A stretch of DNA of 64,000 nt, from positions 96,275 through 160,274 of the forward strand of contig JAJTUP010000115.1 in assembly GCA_021399435.1 (NCBI GenBank). Direction: 5' to 3'. Numbering within the stretch: position 1 is the stretch's first letter; every line of letters starts with the position of its first letter. The notes beneath the pieces were generated by a model. That model was not told where the DNA came from and did no database searches. It worked only from the letters and a program-made list of their open reading frames with translations. This document shows, one piece after another, positions 1 to 8,985 of this stretch. A program made the position numbers and the translations under genes. The DNA is from Diaporthe sp. PMI_573 (lineage: Eukaryota; Ascomycota; Sordariomycetes; Diaporthales; Diaporthaceae).

Positions 1-201
1 CTGGTTTTGTCATGACGGACATATTGATGCCTCAGGCACACACCTCTTGGCTACCCGTCACATCTGGCAACAATATATCCACGGAAGCACTGAGCCCCTC
101 AGACGAATCCGGGTTTCGGATCTCGAATCTAAATATTTTATCTTCTTTACAACCTTTGAAATACCTGGTGGCCGCTTGGCGGAGATTCTGGCCACTGGTG
201 G

Positions 202-1512
202 ATGTCTGGTGTTGCGAACCCCGCATCAGACGTCATTGTCGTCATGGAAGGTGAACAGGATGTTCCGGGCGGGGGATGTCATCGTCCCCTGCGTAAAAGG
301 ACCAGAACGACGAGGGCGTTGGAATCCAAGCAGCAAAAAGGTGCTATGGAATGGCAGGAAGAGGAGAGCAGTGAGGGAACTCCGAGTCATACCCGAGCTA
401 AGAAACGGGCCGCGCCTAAGGCAGCTGGTAGCATGAGCGAGGTTGCCCAGAGCCTAAAACGACTCCTGGAACAAGATTTCAATAAGAGAATGGAATCGAT
501 GAAGGCGGAATTTCAGCTCGAGTTTGCTAAGCTTAGGGACCGCATGGCTGAGGAAGTTACTAGGACTACGGCCCAGATGGCACAAGAATTATCGCAAGTC
601 CGACAGCAGCTTACCCAGGTTTGCGACAAGCTGGAGCAGACCCGACTACAGCTGGATACACTGAGTAAGGCTCAGGCACCACGATCGCCGGGCCGGACAT
701 ATGCAGACGCGGCCAGAATGACACCCGTTAGTACTCCCATCCAATCTCCATCTACGGCCCGATCGGCGACTCCAAAGCCGGTGTTCTGCACAGTGGACAC
801 ATCCAGGGTGCCCGAGGATCACATTGGAGACGCTACACCGGCAATGATTCGCAAAACCGTTGAACAGGAAATGCGAATGTCCAGCGACCAGCCGAGTTGG
901 CGATGTGTTGCAGTCACCAAAGATGGACGGAATACCAACCGCCTGAGGGTGATTGGTAGGAACGAGGAAGAACTGAAGAGGATCAAGGCGATCATCGAGG
1001 CCAAGAAGGCTCCAGGTGCAAGAGTGCTCCGAGACCAACTGTACCCAGTCAAAGTTGACAATATCAACCGTGCTGCCGTTCTCGACCAGGAAGGCAAGGT
1101 CCTTCCTGGAGCGATGGACGCTTTGGGCCAAGAGAATGAAGTTCAAATTGCCAAGATGGCCTGGTTGAGTCGAAAGGACAACGCGAAAGCATATGGATCC
1201 ATGGTGGTATACCTCACCAAGAACAGCGATGCCAGGAGACTCCTACAAGAACGCTACTTCCTTGCAGCGGGTGAATCGGCGTACACTAGCGTGTTCGAGC
1301 GGAGAGCCGGACCGATACAATGCTACAACTGCCAGGAGCTCGGCCACAAGGCTTTCTCGTGCAGCAAGAATCGGGTGTGTGCGAGGTGCGCTGCCGAAGA
1401 CCACCATCATAGTGAGTGCCAGACGCAGGTACCCAAGTGCGTACCCTGTGGTGGACCGCACGAGTCGTTCAGTCGCAGCTGCCCGAAACTCTACCCTACT
1501 CGGCATGAGTAG
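202..1512 (+). CDS. LINE ORF1, gag-like nucleic-acid-binding protein
   Basis: 436 residues from an ATG at 202. The N-terminal third is charged and low in complexity. Residues of about 80-155 (many Q, E, L, K) look like a coiled coil. The C-terminus carries three cysteine knuckles: a CCHC of the form CYNCQELGHKAFSC, then CARC...H...C and CVPC...H...C. LINE ORF1 proteins of this type bind their own RNA and form the ribonucleoprotein used for target-primed reverse transcription. The stop codon overlaps the ORF2 start in the 8 bases ATGAGTAG, so ORF2 may be translated by reinitiation. Longer frames upstream of 202 are possible, because the element may begin outside the window. Confidence 0.88.
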   Translation: MSGVANPASDVIVVMEGEQDVPGGGCHRPLRKRTRTTRALESKQQKGAMEWQEEESSEGTPSHTRAKKRAAPKAAGSMSEVAQSLKRLLEQDFNKRMESMKAEFQLEFAKLRDRMAEEVTRTTAQMAQELSQVRQQLTQVCDKLEQTRLQLDTLSKAQAPRSPGRTYADAARMTPVSTPIQSPSTARSATPKPVFCTVDTSRVPEDHIGDATPAMIRKTVEQEMRMSSDQPSWRCVAVTKDGRNTNRLRVIGRNEEELKRIKAIIEAKKAPGARVLRDQLYPVKVDNINRAAVLDQEGKVLPGAMDALGQENEVQIAKMAWLSRKDNAKAYGSMVVYLTKNSDARRLLQERYFLAAGESAYTSVFERRAGPIQCYNCQELGHKAFSCSKNRVCARCAAEDHHHSECQTQVPKCVPCGGPHESFSRSCPKLYPTRHE

Positions 1513-4500
1513 AATATTCCAGGTCATCCAATTGAATGTAAGAAAACAGGACACGGTACACGAGAGCCTAATGAACGATACGCGACTCCAGGATTTTGCA
1601 GTTGTGGCAGTCCAAGAACCACAGGCATGGAAAGGTGACGGCAAACTATTAACAGTCCCTATGGGGCATCCCAGATGGATTAAAATGGTCCCTACGATTT
1701 GGAGAGATGGCAGATGGCCGATCCGGAGCATGTTGTGGGTGAATAGGGACTTGGGGGCCGACCAAGTACCAATACAGTCCTCGGACTTGACAGCAGCAGC
1801 CATACGACTTCCGGACCGAATAATGTTGGTTGTGTCAGTGTATGTGCCGGGACGCAAGCCCCAGGCTCTTCGAAATACATGCCATACCCTGCACCAGGTG
1901 ATCCTCGACCTCAGGAGCAGGTCAGGGATGGCGGTGGACGTCATTCTGGCCGGAGATTTTAATCAGCACGACCGGCTATGGGGAGGAGACGTCGTGGCCT
2001 TGGCAAGGCAAGGCGAGGCCGAACCGATTATCGACGTCATGAACGAGCACGGCCTATGCAGCCTCCTCCCGAGAGGCACAAAGACATGGCAAGGCCCCGA
2101 CAAGGAAAGCACAATCGACCTGATGCTGGCGACGGCAAAACTGGCAGACGAAATGGTGACGTGCTCCATACACCCGACAGAACACGGATCGGACCACCGG
2201 GCGATCCAAACGACGTTCGATCTCGCGATGCCTGATCGGATTGTCACGGAAAGACTGTCGTTCAAGAACGCACCATGGACAACAATCAGAACCAGGGTGA
2301 AGAAAAATCTCCGAGAGCTTCCCTGGACTGTCGGTGTGCAGGAGCAGACAGACCAGTTAATGAGGGTCGTCCTCGAGGCGATCCACGATCTGACACCCCG
2401 AGCACAACCAGTACCGTACGCGAAGCGCTGGTGGACGAAGGATTTGACAGGACTTCGGCGGGTGTACACATTCTGGCGAAATCAGGCCAGGGCACAGCGG
2501 CGAGCAGGCCAAGTGAGGCCCGACCTGGAAAGACGGGCCAAGGAAGCATCCAAGGAGTACCATGATGCCATCCGGAAACAGAAAAAACTGCACTGGGACG
2601 ACTTCCTGGCAGAAGATGTCAACATATGGAAGGCGGCCAAGTACTTAAAACCAGAAACAGGTGTTATGGACGACAGGGTGCCCCCTTTGAAGAGGGAAGA
2701 CGGTTCCACCACGGAAGATACGGTGGAGCAGGCAGAGGAGCTGCTCAGCACGTTCTTCCCCCCGTTGCCGGCTAAGATTGACGATGAAGGCGAGCGACCG
2801 CAACGGACGGAAGTGCACATGCCAGACCTCACCATGGAGGAAGTTGAAGAAAAAGTGCTAGCAGCGAAACCTTGGAAAGCACCTGGAGAGGATGGTCTGC
2901 CAGCAATGGTGTGGAAACAGCTTTGGCCAGTGGTTAGATACCGTGTCTTGCACCTTTTCGACACTTCCCTCAGGGACGGTGTGGTACCCCACCAGTGGAG
3001 GAGTGCGAAGATCATCCCGCTAAAGAAAGCAGACAAGGGAGACTACACAGTGGCCAAGGCATGGAGACCGATATCCCTGCTGTCAACACTGGGCAAGATA
3101 CTCGAGGCAGCCGTTGCAGAGCGGGTATCCTATGTAGTGGAAAGCTATGGACTGCTGCCTGCAAACCACTTCGGGGCAAGGAAGCGAAGGTCAGCCGAAC
3201 AAGCACTGATACTGCTGCAGGAGCAGATCTACAAGGCATGGAGGGCCGGCAGGGTGCTCAGTCTGATCAGTTTCGACGTCAAGGGTGCTTACAACGGAGT
3301 GTTCAAAGAACGACTACTGGAGAGGCTGAAGGCGAGAGGCATACCTGGTGGACTGGTGAGATGGATTGACGCCTTCTGCTCTGGACGCATGGCCACCGTG
3401 GTGGTAAATGGGTACAAGTCACAGCTACGGGAGTTGCCACGGGCAGGTCTCCCGCAAGGATCACCACTGTCGCCGGTGTTGTTCCTGTTCTTCAATGCAG
3501 ATTTGGTGCAGAGAAGAATCAACGCAAGAGGTGGTTCGATGGCATTCGTGGACGACTACTCAGCCTGGGTGGTGGGACCAACAGCGGAGGAGAATCGAGC
3601 CGGCATCCAATCAATTATAGACGAAGCACTGGGCTGGGAAAGACGGAGCGGTGCGACGTTCAACGGAGACAAGACGACCATCGTGCATTTCACGCGAAAC
3701 GCCGCGCGTACCAGCGACAAAGCGTTCATGATCAAAGGAAAAGTAGTCAAGCCCAAGGCGAGCGCCAAGATCCTGGGAGTGGTCATGGACGCGAAGCTGC
3801 GGTACAAGGAACACATAGCTAGAGCCGCCGCAAAGGGGCTCTCGGCTGCTATGTGTCTGAGAAGACTGAAGATGCTGTCACCGCGGACTGCGAGACAACT
3901 GTTCGTAGCAACAGTAGCTCCCACCATGGACTATGCGTCCAGCGTGTGGGCGCACTCATGTGGCATTAGAGAAGCTGCTTGGCTGGACAAGGCACAGATG
4001 GTCGGAGCACAGGCGATCACGGGGGCTTTCCGGACCGTCGCAACGGCGGTGGCAGAGGCCGAAGCTAGCATCCAACCGGTGCAAGAACGGCATGCGCAAG
4101 CGGCAACAAGGTTTTGGATCAACCTCCGGACCCTTCCCAGGACACACCCGTTGGCGACACTGAAAGTGAAAGTGTGTCGCCGATTCGTATCGCCGATGCA
4201 GAGGATTGCTCAAGTACAAGGGGAAACAGCCACTGAACGAATGGAGATCATTCGGGAGTACGCGTTACCGCCATGGAGGAACCGTATCCCGGTGTCGTGC
4301 GACCCTGACCGGGAGAGAGCGGTGGAAGAAGCAAAGAGGGTGAATGGCATAGTTATTGCCACCTGCTCCTCGCAGAGAAGGGGCATGGTAGGCATGGGAG
4401 GTGTCGTACGAGATACGGCGATCAACAAAGATGACGAGGTAGTAGCCAGCTACTCCATCACTCTCGGGTTGACGGAGGAGCTGAACCTATACATCGCCGA

Positions 4501-5284
4501 GTTGGGAGCTATAGAGATGGTATTGAGATGTATGCCGTCTGGACTCTGCTGGCGGGATGTGACTGTCATGACGAGCAGCCGCCCCGCACTAGAAGCCATA
4601 CGGCGGCCACGACAACAATCCGGCCAACAGATCATACGGCAAATATACGACCATATGAAGCGTCTCGAAGACGAGGGCCACTCTCTCCGGATGTTGTGGG
4701 TTCCAGCAGGAGAAGAGGATTTTGCGCTGGGACCAAAAGCCAAAGCAGCAGCGCGGAAGGCCACAGAAGGAGAATGCAGACCAGATGTGCCACCACATCT
4801 AGCAAGATCCACAAGGATAAGACTAGCGATAACCAAGCAGCGGCAAACAAGAACACTACCAGAAAGAGTCGGGAAATGCTCGAAGCAGATAGATACGGCA
4901 CTGCCAGGCAAGCATACCCGTACTCTATATGACCCGCTGAAGAGGAAGGAAGCAGACGTACTATCACAGCTCCGCACCGGAATGGTGAGACTTAACAGCT
5001 TTCTATGCAAGATAGGAACGATGGAATCGGACACTTGCGAATGCGGGCCAGCATCAGAGACAGTGGAACACTTCCTATTCCGCTGCGCAAAATGGACCGC
5101 GCAACGGGAAGGCATGTTGCGATGCTCACAGACAAAGATGGGAAACCTATCATACTTCCTGGGGGGAAAGGCGGCGTCTGACGGTGACAAATGGACACCA
5201 GACATGCGGGCAGTACGGGCGACGATCAAATTTGCCATTGCAACGGGGAGGCTTGACATGGACCAGAAGCCTCAGGCACACTAA
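1505..5284 (+). CDS. LINE ORF2: endonuclease, reverse transcriptase, degenerate RNase H
   Basis: The frame is open from 1193, but the likely start is the ATG at 1505 overlapping the ORF1 stop, giving 1259 residues. Residues 1-230 are an exonuclease-endonuclease-phosphatase fold: QLNVRK, VQEPQAW, LAGDFNQHD, and the closing GSDHR. The reverse transcriptase covers about 480-750, with SFDVKGAYN, GLPQGSPLSPVLF and the active-site AFVDDY. An RNase H-like region follows (about 935-1090). Its AEL glutamate is kept, but the aspartates expected at the first strand and at SDS are replaced (ATCSSQ, MTSSRPAL). The C-terminus has a CxC...H...C cluster (CECGPASETVEHFLFRC) common in fungal Tad1 elements. No frameshift or stop interrupts 3.8 kb. 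Confidence 0.93.
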   Translation: MSRIFQVIQLNVRKQDTVHESLMNDTRLQDFAVVAVQEPQAWKGDGKLLTVPMGHPRWIKMVPTIWRDGRWPIRSMLWVNRDLGADQVPIQSSDLTAAAIRLPDRIMLVVSVYVPGRKPQALRNTCHTLHQVILDLRSRSGMAVDVILAGDFNQHDRLWGGDVVALARQGEAEPIIDVMNEHGLCSLLPRGTKTWQGPDKESTIDLMLATAKLADEMVTCSIHPTEHGSDHRAIQTTFDLAMPDRIVTERLSFKNAPWTTIRTRVKKNLRELPWTVGVQEQTDQLMRVVLEAIHDLTPRAQPVPYAKRWWTKDLTGLRRVYTFWRNQARAQRRAGQVRPDLERRAKEASKEYHDAIRKQKKLHWDDFLAEDVNIWKAAKYLKPETGVMDDRVPPLKREDGSTTEDTVEQAEELLSTFFPPLPAKIDDEGERPQRTEVHMPDLTMEEVEEKVLAAKPWKAPGEDGLPAMVWKQLWPVVRYRVLHLFDTSLRDGVVPHQWRSAKIIPLKKADKGDYTVAKAWRPISLLSTLGKILEAAVAERVSYVVESYGLLPANHFGARKRRSAEQALILLQEQIYKAWRAGRVLSLISFDVKGAYNGVFKERLLERLKARGIPGGLVRWIDAFCSGRMATVVVNGYKSQLRELPRAGLPQGSPLSPVLFLFFNADLVQRRINARGGSMAFVDDYSAWVVGPTAEENRAGIQSIIDEALGWERRSGATFNGDKTTIVHFTRNAARTSDKAFMIKGKVVKPKASAKILGVVMDAKLRYKEHIARAAAKGLSAAMCLRRLKMLSPRTARQLFVATVAPTMDYASSVWAHSCGIREAAWLDKAQMVGAQAITGAFRTVATAVAEAEASIQPVQERHAQAATRFWINLRTLPRTHPLATLKVKVCRRFVSPMQRIAQVQGETATERMEIIREYALPPWRNRIPVSCDPDRERAVEEAKRVNGIVIATCSSQRRGMVGMGGVVRDTAINKDDEVVASYSITLGLTEELNLYIAELGAIEMVLRCMPSGLCWRDVTVMTSSRPALEAIRRPRQQSGQQIIRQIYDHMKRLEDEGHSLRMLWVPAGEEDFALGPKAKAAARKATEGECRPDVPPHLARSTRIRLAITKQRQTRTLPERVGKCSKQIDTALPGKHTRTLYDPLKRKEADVLSQLRTGMVRLNSFLCKIGTMESDTCECGPASETVEHFLFRCAKWTAQREGMLRCSQTKMGNLSYFLGGKAASDGDKWTPDMRAVRATIKFAIATGRLDMDQKPQAH

Positions 5285-5670
5285 CTATTCAGATTGAATC
5301 CTACTAACATCATACAGTCTCATTTTGGCAGACCGTGCTTCAGCTGCTGAGGATAGGATGCTGAACACTTGGAGAAATTGGCCTTCAAGCAGGCCTGTCA
5401 CTGCATATACATCAGATTGGACCAGTCAGTAGAGTGAAATTGTGGGGCTCCGGGTGATTATGGAAGAACCGTACGAAACGAAAATAGCTTAGCGCAAAGG
5501 CCCTCTGGGGTGTGTCCCCCCGGGCGAAATAAAATCCATCCATCCAACGGGAGGGGTCGCGCTAGAGAACCTAGACAAGACATCATCATTAATACACCCA
5601 GTTACCACCCCATCAATTGGACCATAATTACACGTCCCACATACCTAAAAGGGTGATAATCTGACAGTAG

Positions 5671-5980
5671 TGTTACGGGGTGCGGTGTTTCACGTAGCTA
5701 GTTGTCACAGTCCTGGCTCCCTACGCTCGGTCCGCGGCGGACCAGGCTATGGGGGATGCCCAACCCAGAGGGTTGGGGTCTGATTACGTGAGCCGCCGGC
5801 TCGATAAAACTCCGCACCCTGTCCTGATAGCTGTTTCGTAGCTCTTCGAGCTACGTCTTGTCAACAGAGCCTGTGCCTACCGAGGATAGAGCCTGTACGT
5901 AGTAAATAGAAGACCTGCCTGATCATCCTGGCTGCTCGACGTCCCACCTGCCCGGGAACCGCCTGCCTGCTATCGTGACA
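5671..5980 (-). repeat. Solo LTR of an LTR retrotransposon (probable)
   Basis: A 310-bp block bounded on the minus strand by TGTCACG... and ...CGTAACA, the TG/CA ends expected of an LTR with short imperfect inverted termini. A related but shorter block lies in opposite orientation at about 43335-43519; the two share a long run around the words ATCAGGCAGGTCTTC and TATTTACTACGTA. There is no internal coding sequence on either side, so this would be a solo LTR. The five bases on each side (AGTAG and CTAGT) do not match as a target duplication, which lowers certainty. It contains GGTCCGCGGCGGACC at 5729-5743. Confidence 0.6.
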
Positions 5981-6585
5981 CTAGTGCGATGAATTTTCTT
6001 GGCCGTCATTGGGTTTTTGAGTAAATTAAATTACTCCCAGACACTTTACGGCGTTCCTAAGAGGTATGGTAGTCACATGGTTACTCGTTAGATAAAGCCT
6101 GTATAGAGACCACTCAAATGAGCACAGTATGATTTCCCGGAAATCATTAATCTAAGACGTTTAGTTATCACGAGCAAAGGAAGAGTCGTTTTTGAGTTTC
6201 TCTCCCTATGTAAACGATATATTCCACTTGGGGATCAGGAGTATGACACAATTTAGCAGACTCAATTCCGCTTTAGGGACTGACACTGGCCCGCCGAGGA
6301 AACTCATAGATAAGCTCCTTATTACTCTCAAGCTCGGTGTGGATTAAGGTTACGCGGGCCCTGCCGGAGGCGGCGCGAAGCGAAGTGAGCAGTCCCGCGA
6401 ACTGCCTCTAGCGTGGGAGGGGGGGGGGGGCCAGCCCCTTTCCTATTTGCTACTCTTAGTCCAGCTCCCCGGAAATAAATTCTTGGGCTGGTTCTACAAG
6501 CCGCTTTGTCCGCGCTCGGGAAATTCCTGTGGTCTATCTCAGCTGCACGGTTCCTCGAATAGGATTAATAAGATTAATAAGGCTA
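5981..6585. other. Non-coding stretch, no gene seen
   Basis: No coding sequence is supported here. The stretch begins CTAGTGCGATGAATTTTCT, which resembles the inner part of the terminal repeats of the miniature element that follows, so it may contain a decayed relative. A run of 13 G lies near 6419-6431. Confidence 0.5.
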
Positions 6586-7029
6586 CCGTATTAATTGGGA
6601 AAATTCATCTTTGCGCTAGGCCAGTAGCGGCATAGCGGTCAGGCGCTGACCAGGGCCTCCATCAGGGGTCTCATCAAAATTTGCAGTGCACCGAAACAAC
6701 TGCATTCGGCCAACATAAAAGACGCTCGGTTGGGTGAAGTACAATTAGGAGGAGAAGTCCTCATAAGGCCACTACTATACACTCCTGGATCGCCGAGGCA
6801 TATTGTCATTATCGTCGCCGCCGTCGCACAACAGTAGGAATAACTTCAAAGCTCAGCTCTGGACAGGGAAATGCTTGAAAGAACAAAAAGGGAGTCGGAA
6901 ATATCTGGGAATGGGGTAGTGCGGCCTTGGCGAGGCGTTAAACTGATTTTGGCGGTGCGTTAAGCCTGTTGCGGTTAGGGGGACTGGGGGCCCTGCTAGT
7001 GCAAAGATGAATTTTCTCAATTAATACGG
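6586..7029. mobile_element. TA-flanked miniature inverted-repeat element (Tc1/mariner/pogo type)
   Basis: The left end CCGTATTAATTGGGAAAATT and the right end pair as terminal inverted repeats of about 34 bp with two differences, running inward to CTAG. Both ends are flanked by TA (6584-6585 and 7030-7031), the target duplication of Tc1/mariner/pogo elements. The 444-bp body has no credible ORF, so the element is non-autonomous. Which transposase moves it is unknown; its ends do not match the Tc1/mariner element at 60 kb. Confidence 0.75.
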
Positions 7030-7268
7030 TACCCTATGCGGACACCATGGGGAGAGGTTGACAGCGGGTAAACTCCACCGCTTCTGCTGCGTTCAGCATG
7101 GGGGTCATTCTCTCCCCGCTCACCCGACCTCCTCCTCGTGTTCTCCCCAAGTCTCTCGGGAACCAAACTAGTCGGTCTATTCTTTTGCTATATGGTATGA
7201 GTGGTTGTAATGCGACGCCGCATTCACGCGTGAGTTCTTAGTCCAAGATCAGCGTCCAGGTAACTTAA

Positions 7269-7907
7269 CTCAGACGGTCTAGCTCGGCCGCTGCGCCACC
7301 CCGCCGGACACGCGCTACTGCGGCTAAACAGCATCCAAGCAGGGAGCCCCAGACTTCTGCTCAACCCCGGCAACGACACACAAGAAGTGCTGTCCAGGAC
7401 GAGCTGTTGGAAGCACACGACGACCCGGATAAGATTCTTCGCAGGCCTCAAAGGAAGAGAGTCAGCGTGCCCAACGTCTCAGACAACAACGTCTCTGACA
7501 ACAATGTCTCAGACAACAACAACATCTCAGAAAAAAACGACGGACTGGTGCTAGAAGCTGTGGGTGCTGATGCTCCCCGCCTCCGAACCTCATCAGAAAG
7601 AAGCATCAGCTACCAGGCCGTATACTCTGAAGACGGCACGGGCTCTGTCGAAGAGGATCTTTTGGCGTCTTGGTACAGGAATGTCGAATACCTGATCCGC
7701 TACGCGCCACTTGATCCCCCCTTTGAAAGCCTTGAGTTGTCTCACGCAAGGCCAATCCGTCACAGGGTCGTAAACGCCTTGAAATATACTCGCGCAATGA
7801 TGCATTTCATTATCGCTGTGAGAGCAGTGCATTTCGCAGTCGAAATGCAGACCAGCCGGACAGGGCACCGATCGGGAGCTCCGGAGCTTGACATTAAGCC
7901 CATCTGA
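7269..7907 (+). other. Open frame without ATG, unknown, possibly an exon or remnant
   Basis: The frame is open from just after a TAA near 7266 to the stop at 7905-7907, about 212 codons. There is no ATG until well inside (MMHF, around 7800), so a complete gene is not supported. The N-terminal half is rich in R, Q and P. A near-perfect tandem repeat of VSDNN occurs in the middle (about 7475-7520). The C-terminal part (EEDLLASWYRNVEYLIRYAP and on) looks like ordinary folded protein. No family is recognised. It could be an exon whose 5' partner is lost, or a transposon-derived scrap. Confidence 0.3.
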
Positions 7908-8985
7908 GTACCCCTATCTACTCAATGACGGGCTCACATGGGCCCATCCCATTGGCTTGATTTCCGGCGTGCTGTCTATACTGGCGCCTGTTCCCATGGC
8001 AACAAAGCTGCATCGGTGTTAGCATGATCCTTGGTCGATCTTCTGCAGATCCCTGACCTTACTGCACTGCCTGCAGGTACAGTAAGATGGGTATATTGCG
8101 ACACAGCCCTAGCGCAGTCAGTAGCCAAGACAGAGCTCCTCGGCCGTAATCTCGATCGTTACGTTGGTACAGCCAGGTAGTGCCTTTGCACAATCTTAAC
8201 ATATAGAGGGCAAGACGTCTGTTATCACTACATAAGTTGCTGGCGTTGAACGACCAGGTCCAACAGTTCTCGACAGAGGGGTATAATGCGGGGTTTACTG
8301 GCAAAAGAAGATTGAACCCCTGTCAAGAAGGGTCATTTTGCTAGCAAGTCCACCAGAGCCGGGTATAATGCGGGGTTTTGCTGGCAAAAAACCCCTGAAA
8401 CCCTTGTCAAGGAGCCTGCCAAGCTCCACTGCATCTGCAAGCCTGTGCAGGAGCATCAACTTTCCGAAAGTAGGAACTGGTAGTACCGTAGACCGCTTTC
8501 AAGATCCGATTACCAGAGAATGTCTAGGTTCGCGTCATAAGAAGCGAAACGCAGCTAAATGTAGCTAAAATGCAGCGAATCGCAGTTAAACACAGCGAGC
8601 CAATCGCAGCCAAATGCTGCCAAACGCGACGGATAAAATGATACGCAGCAAAACGCATCGATGTCAGCGCGATGCACAGAGGCCTAATCTGTATGCTATA
8701 TAATTGCCAGATCATTGGATAAGGGACACTTGGAGTCACCTGCAAGTGTATTGAGATGCGTACGGAGACTTCTGCAGTACGTAGCTGCCCTGTGAACTAT
8801 TCATTTTAGTTGCTAGCAACTTTTTGGTTGCTAGTAGGTTTGGCGGCTGCTAACAGATTTTTTTGGTTGCTGGTTGCCAGCAGCTAGATGTCTATTTGTA
8901 GAAGGACGGTCCTTCACGGTCTGTACTTTACCGTTCCCGGCTTCCCGGATATCGAATGCAGGAACCGTAAAACAGGGCGCCGCTA
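7908..8985. other. Non-coding stretch with short local repeats
   Basis: No gene is supported. The words GTATAATGCGGGGTTT and CTGGCAAAA recur as a direct repeat about 82 bp apart (near 8281 and 8363). At 8545-8660 a degenerate 10-12 bp motif around ACGCAGC(T/C)AAA is repeated roughly eight times. At 8805-8890 the word GTTGCTAG/GTTGCTGG recurs and can fold back on itself. Confidence 0.5.

Larger units (their letters stand above)
1..5545 (+). mobile_element. Tad1-like non-LTR retrotransposon (LINE)
   Basis: A long element with a gag-like ORF1 and an endonuclease/reverse transcriptase/RNase H-like ORF2 in the usual LINE order. After the ORF2 stop comes a 3' UTR of about 260 bases that ends near 5545 in A-rich sequence followed by three tandem ATCC units. 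This tail replaces poly(A) and is familiar in fungal LINEs. The 5' end probably lies at or before base 1, so neither the true start nor the target-site duplication can be read. Both ORFs are open over their full length, which suggests a young copy, although the RNase H region has lost key acidic residues. Confidence 0.93.

Noticed and set aside
4450..5259. 269-codon minus-strand ORF
   Set aside because: Antisense shadow of LINE ORF2, with no recognisable domain.
28..5282. Shared 13-mer GCCTCAGGCACAC at 29-41 and 5270-5282 as possible LINE terminal repeat
   Set aside because: Too short, not at the element ends, and LINEs lack terminal repeats.
5671..5980. Target-site duplication for the solo LTR
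   Set aside because: The flanking five bases differ (AGTAG versus CTAGT); only a shifted, non-canonical TAGTG match exists.
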